The translations under genes were made by a program, and so were the position numbers. From Wenjunlia tyrosinilytica (lineage in GTDB: Bacteria > Actinomycetota > Actinomycetes > Streptomycetales > Streptomycetaceae), in NCBI RefSeq assembly GCF_014646055.1, contig NZ_BMMS01000001.1:62001-126000 (forward strand): 64,000 nt of DNA, written 5' to 3'. Shown here in pieces: positions 62,901 through 64,000 of this stretch. Numbering within the stretch: the stretch's first letter is position 1; every line of letters starts with the position of its first letter. The notes below the pieces were generated by a model. It saw only the letters and a program-made list of their open reading frames with translations. It searched no databases and was not told where the DNA came from.

Positions 62901-63767
62901 GTAGGACAGCCGCGTGCGCGCGGTGACCTTCACATCCACGTCGAAGACCTTGTTGTACGAGTAGGCGCGGCCGTCGGGCTTGTGGGTGCCCGCGTACTGC
63001 AGCGCGTGAAGACCCGTGAAGCCCGCGTTGGACTTCGCCGTGGGCGAGCCGGACGGGCCGCGGTGGACGAAGCTGCGCATGTCGGAGGGGGCGGGCGGCG
63101 CGGTGTTGCCGTCGGAGAACTGCACCTCGGCGAGTTGCAGGATGCCGTCCCCGGCGTTGCGGGTGATCTCCAGCCGGTAGTGCTGGTAGGCGGTGGAGTT
63201 GTCGAAGGAGTACTCCTTCGTCTGGAACCGCTCCTCGAAGCTCTGGCCCTCGCGGGTGTCGAGCGTCGTCCAGTCCTTGCCGTCCTTGGAGCCCTGGAGC
63301 TTCCAGTCCCTGGGGTCCCGCCCTGGTTCGTCGTTGGCGGAGGACAGGGCGTACCGGACGACGGCGACGGGGTCCTCGAGGTCGAACTCGACCCAGCCGG
63401 TGTTCTCGAAGACCAGCCATTTGGAGGAGACCTCGCCGTCGACGAGGTTCTCCTTCACCTCGCCCGACGCCTCGTACTCGCCGTTGGCCCTGACGTCGGT
63501 GACCTTGTCGGTGACATTGCCGGGGATACCCGTGGTGACCGTGCCGTCTATGCCCGACGCCCTCTTGGCGCCCGCCGCGTCGGTCTCGACGGTGTTGCGC
63601 CATGCGGGCTGCGGGTCGCCGGGCTCGAACGAGGAGGAGAACCGCCCCGCTGCCGGAGCGGGCTCGTGGGGAGCGGCGGCAGCGGCCCCCTGTGCGGTCG
63701 CGACCAGCACAACGGCCGCCACGAGGGCGGCCGCTCGTCCGTGTCCGCGCCTTCGTCTGCGCTGCAT
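59919..63767 (-). CDS. Secreted GH92 alpha-mannosidase with two discoidin-like modules
   Basis: A 1282-residue exoglycosidase. Signal peptide RRRRGHGRAAALVAAVVLVA to the cut near residue 32; an F5/8-type discoidin module at about 85-210 (WVEFDLEDPVAVVRYAL, HYRLEITRN); a jelly-roll and GH92 catalytic core at about 390-1110 with YNSNFWDTYRT-like NNGFWDTYRTTWP near 745, GYAGDEDNGEMSAWY near 1030 carrying the catalytic Glu; and a second discoidin module at the C-terminus (WAQVKLDGKSRPRMYTL). GH92 enzymes are calcium-dependent inverting alpha-mannosidases acting on mannans and N-glycans. AGGAGAGG precedes the ATG. Confidence 0.93.
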   Translation of the reverse strand: MQRRRRRGHGRAAALVAAVVLVATAQGAAAAAPHEPAPAAGRFSSSFEPGDPQPAWRNTVETDAAGAKRASGIDGTVTTGIPGNVTDKVTDVRANGEYEASGEVKENLVDGEVSSKWLVFENTGWVEFDLEDPVAVVRYALSSANDEPGRDPRDWKLQGSKDGKDWTTLDTREGQSFEERFQTKEYSFDNSTAYQHYRLEITRNAGDGILQLAEVQFSDGNTAPPAPSDMRSFVHRGPSGSPTAKSNAGFTGLHALQYAGTHKPDGRAYSYNKVFDVDVKVTARTRLSYMIFPQMPETDLKYPATYTSLDLAFTDGTYLSDLRAVDQQGARLSPQGQGASKTLYVNQWNHKESAIGAVAAGRTVDRVLVAYDAPKGPAKFRGWVDDIDIGPAPQEKPSAHLSDYASTVRGTNSTGNFSRGNNFPATAVPNGFNFWSPMTNSASTSWLYDYARANNDKNLPTLQAFTASHEPSPWMGDRQTFQVMPSSAAGTPDASRKARALPFRHENETAKPHYYGVTFENGLRTEIAPADHAAMMRFTFPGDDASVIFDNVNDKGGLTLDAEHGTFTGYSDVKSGLSTGATRLFVHGVFDAPVTDSGKLKGGGGDNVTGFFRFRTGADRTVHLRIATSLIGTDQAKANLEQEIPQSASFSSVEARARDAWDGILGRIEVEGATRDQLTTLYSNLYRLYLYPNSGFEKTDEGIRYASPFSAPTGENTPTRTGAKIVDGKVYVNNGFWDTYRTTWPAYSFLTPKRAGEMVDGFVQQFKDGGWMSRWSSPGYADLMTGTSSDVAFADSYLKGVDFDAEAAYRAALKNATVAPPNSGVGRKGMETSVFLGYTGTGTREGMSWALEGYLNDFGIAQMAKKLYQRTGKRQYKEEGDYFLGRARNYVNLYDPSIGFFQGKDASGKWRLPADKYDPRVWGYDYTETNGWNMAFTAPQDGRGLANLYGGKDKLAKKLDTFFSTPETASPDFAGSYGGIIHEMTEARDVRMGMYGHSNQPSHHIPYMYDAAGQPSKTQALVREAVSRLYAGSEIGQGYAGDEDNGEMSAWYVFSSLGFYPLVMGSPEYAVGSPLFRKATVHLENGRDLVVRAARNSASNVYVQGLEVNGRRWNSTALPHALLARGGTLEFAMGPRPSHWGTGRDSAPTSITKGDEVPSPLADVTTADTETTSSAGDAKALVDNTSATATSVEWAQVKLDGKSRPRMYTLTSMDASKAPSGWVLKGSDDGEKWKVLDTRSDQSFSWNQQTRVFGIGHPGRYTHYRLELTGGPASLAEFELLS

Positions 63768-63836
63768 TCCGAGCCTCTCCTGTTCGTGGGGTACGGGAGT
63801 TGCTGTGCTGAAGGTGGCTTGCCGGACGGTGATCGC

Positions 63837-63848
63837 GACAACGTTGTC
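63837..63848. promoter_or_regulatory. LacI-type operator before the GH92 gene
   Basis: GACAACGTTGTC is a perfect 12-bp palindrome with the central CG typical of LacI-family operators, about 70 bases upstream of the mannosidase start. The regulator itself is not in the window. Confidence 0.7.
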
Positions 63849-64000
63849 AGCCCAAATCCGAGAACGGCAGGGCCAGTGCGCGAAAACAAGTACGACCCAG
63901 CGGGGCTGGTGGTGTCAAGGGGGCTGCTGGCTCGGCGTCACATACCATCCGTGCGGCTCCGGTTGCGGCTGCCCCGTGGCACGCCACGCCGGCGGCACGG

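Overview
The window is high-GC actinobacterial DNA, almost certainly from a Streptomyces chromosome. Supporting signs are GTG starts, ATGA/GTGA stop-start overlaps, GGAGG-type ribosome sites, an actinobacterial EfeUOB iron operon, an AfsR/SARP-type regulator and mycelial-type secreted hydrolases.

Positions 1 to about 25,000 are the right part of a highly reducing type II polyketide (polyene-type) gene cluster. Every clear gene there is on the minus strand, and the cluster continues past the left edge. In transcription order the right boundary is a LuxR-type regulator with a well-formed promoter, overlapping an Sfp-type phosphopantetheinyl transferase. Next comes KS-D/CLF-D plus a serine-recombinase-like protein without its catalytic domain. 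After a hairpin follows ACP2, a hot-dog dehydratase, an SRPBCC protein, three DsrE/Tus-like proteins, a second hot-dog protein and a fused double hot-dog protein. After another break follow ACP1, KS-C/CLF-C, KS-B with a half-length CLF-like protein, an alpha/beta-hydrolase fused to a double hot-dog thioesterase-like region, an HCCA-isomerase/DsbA-fold protein, a 68-residue Cys-ending peptide, the only ketoreductase, a dehydratase pair, KS-A/CLF-A, a second hydrolase, an MFS exporter and a partial malonyl transferase. No enoyl reductase and no NRPS gene is visible, so a polyene acyl chain is the likely product; its final form cannot be read from this window.

The most unusual points in the cluster are: four KS/CLF sets; three matched pairs of hot-dog proteins in which one partner always keeps the FabZ histidine and the other always lacks it, one pair being fused; a three-gene DsrE/TusBCD-like sulfur-relay module; an in-frame gene fusion that still carries an internal ribosome site and start; and in-frame tandem repeats in several biosynthetic genes.

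From 25,454 on the genes are mostly housekeeping or catabolic: nadE, a membrane-anchored EEP phosphatase/nuclease, a TetR/MFS efflux pair with an operator, panB, a DrrAB-like ABC exporter, an orphan AfsR-like regulator, an M50-type peptidase followed by a seven-unit palindromic repeat array, npdG, a sialic-acid-type locus (sialidase, sugar ABC transporter, FadR regulator, DapA/NanA lyase, with two related operators), map, the efeOBU iron operon behind an iron box, a GH18 protein, a metzincin-type protease, heme oxygenase, asd, and a GH92 alpha-mannosidase with two discoidin-like modules and a LacI-type operator.
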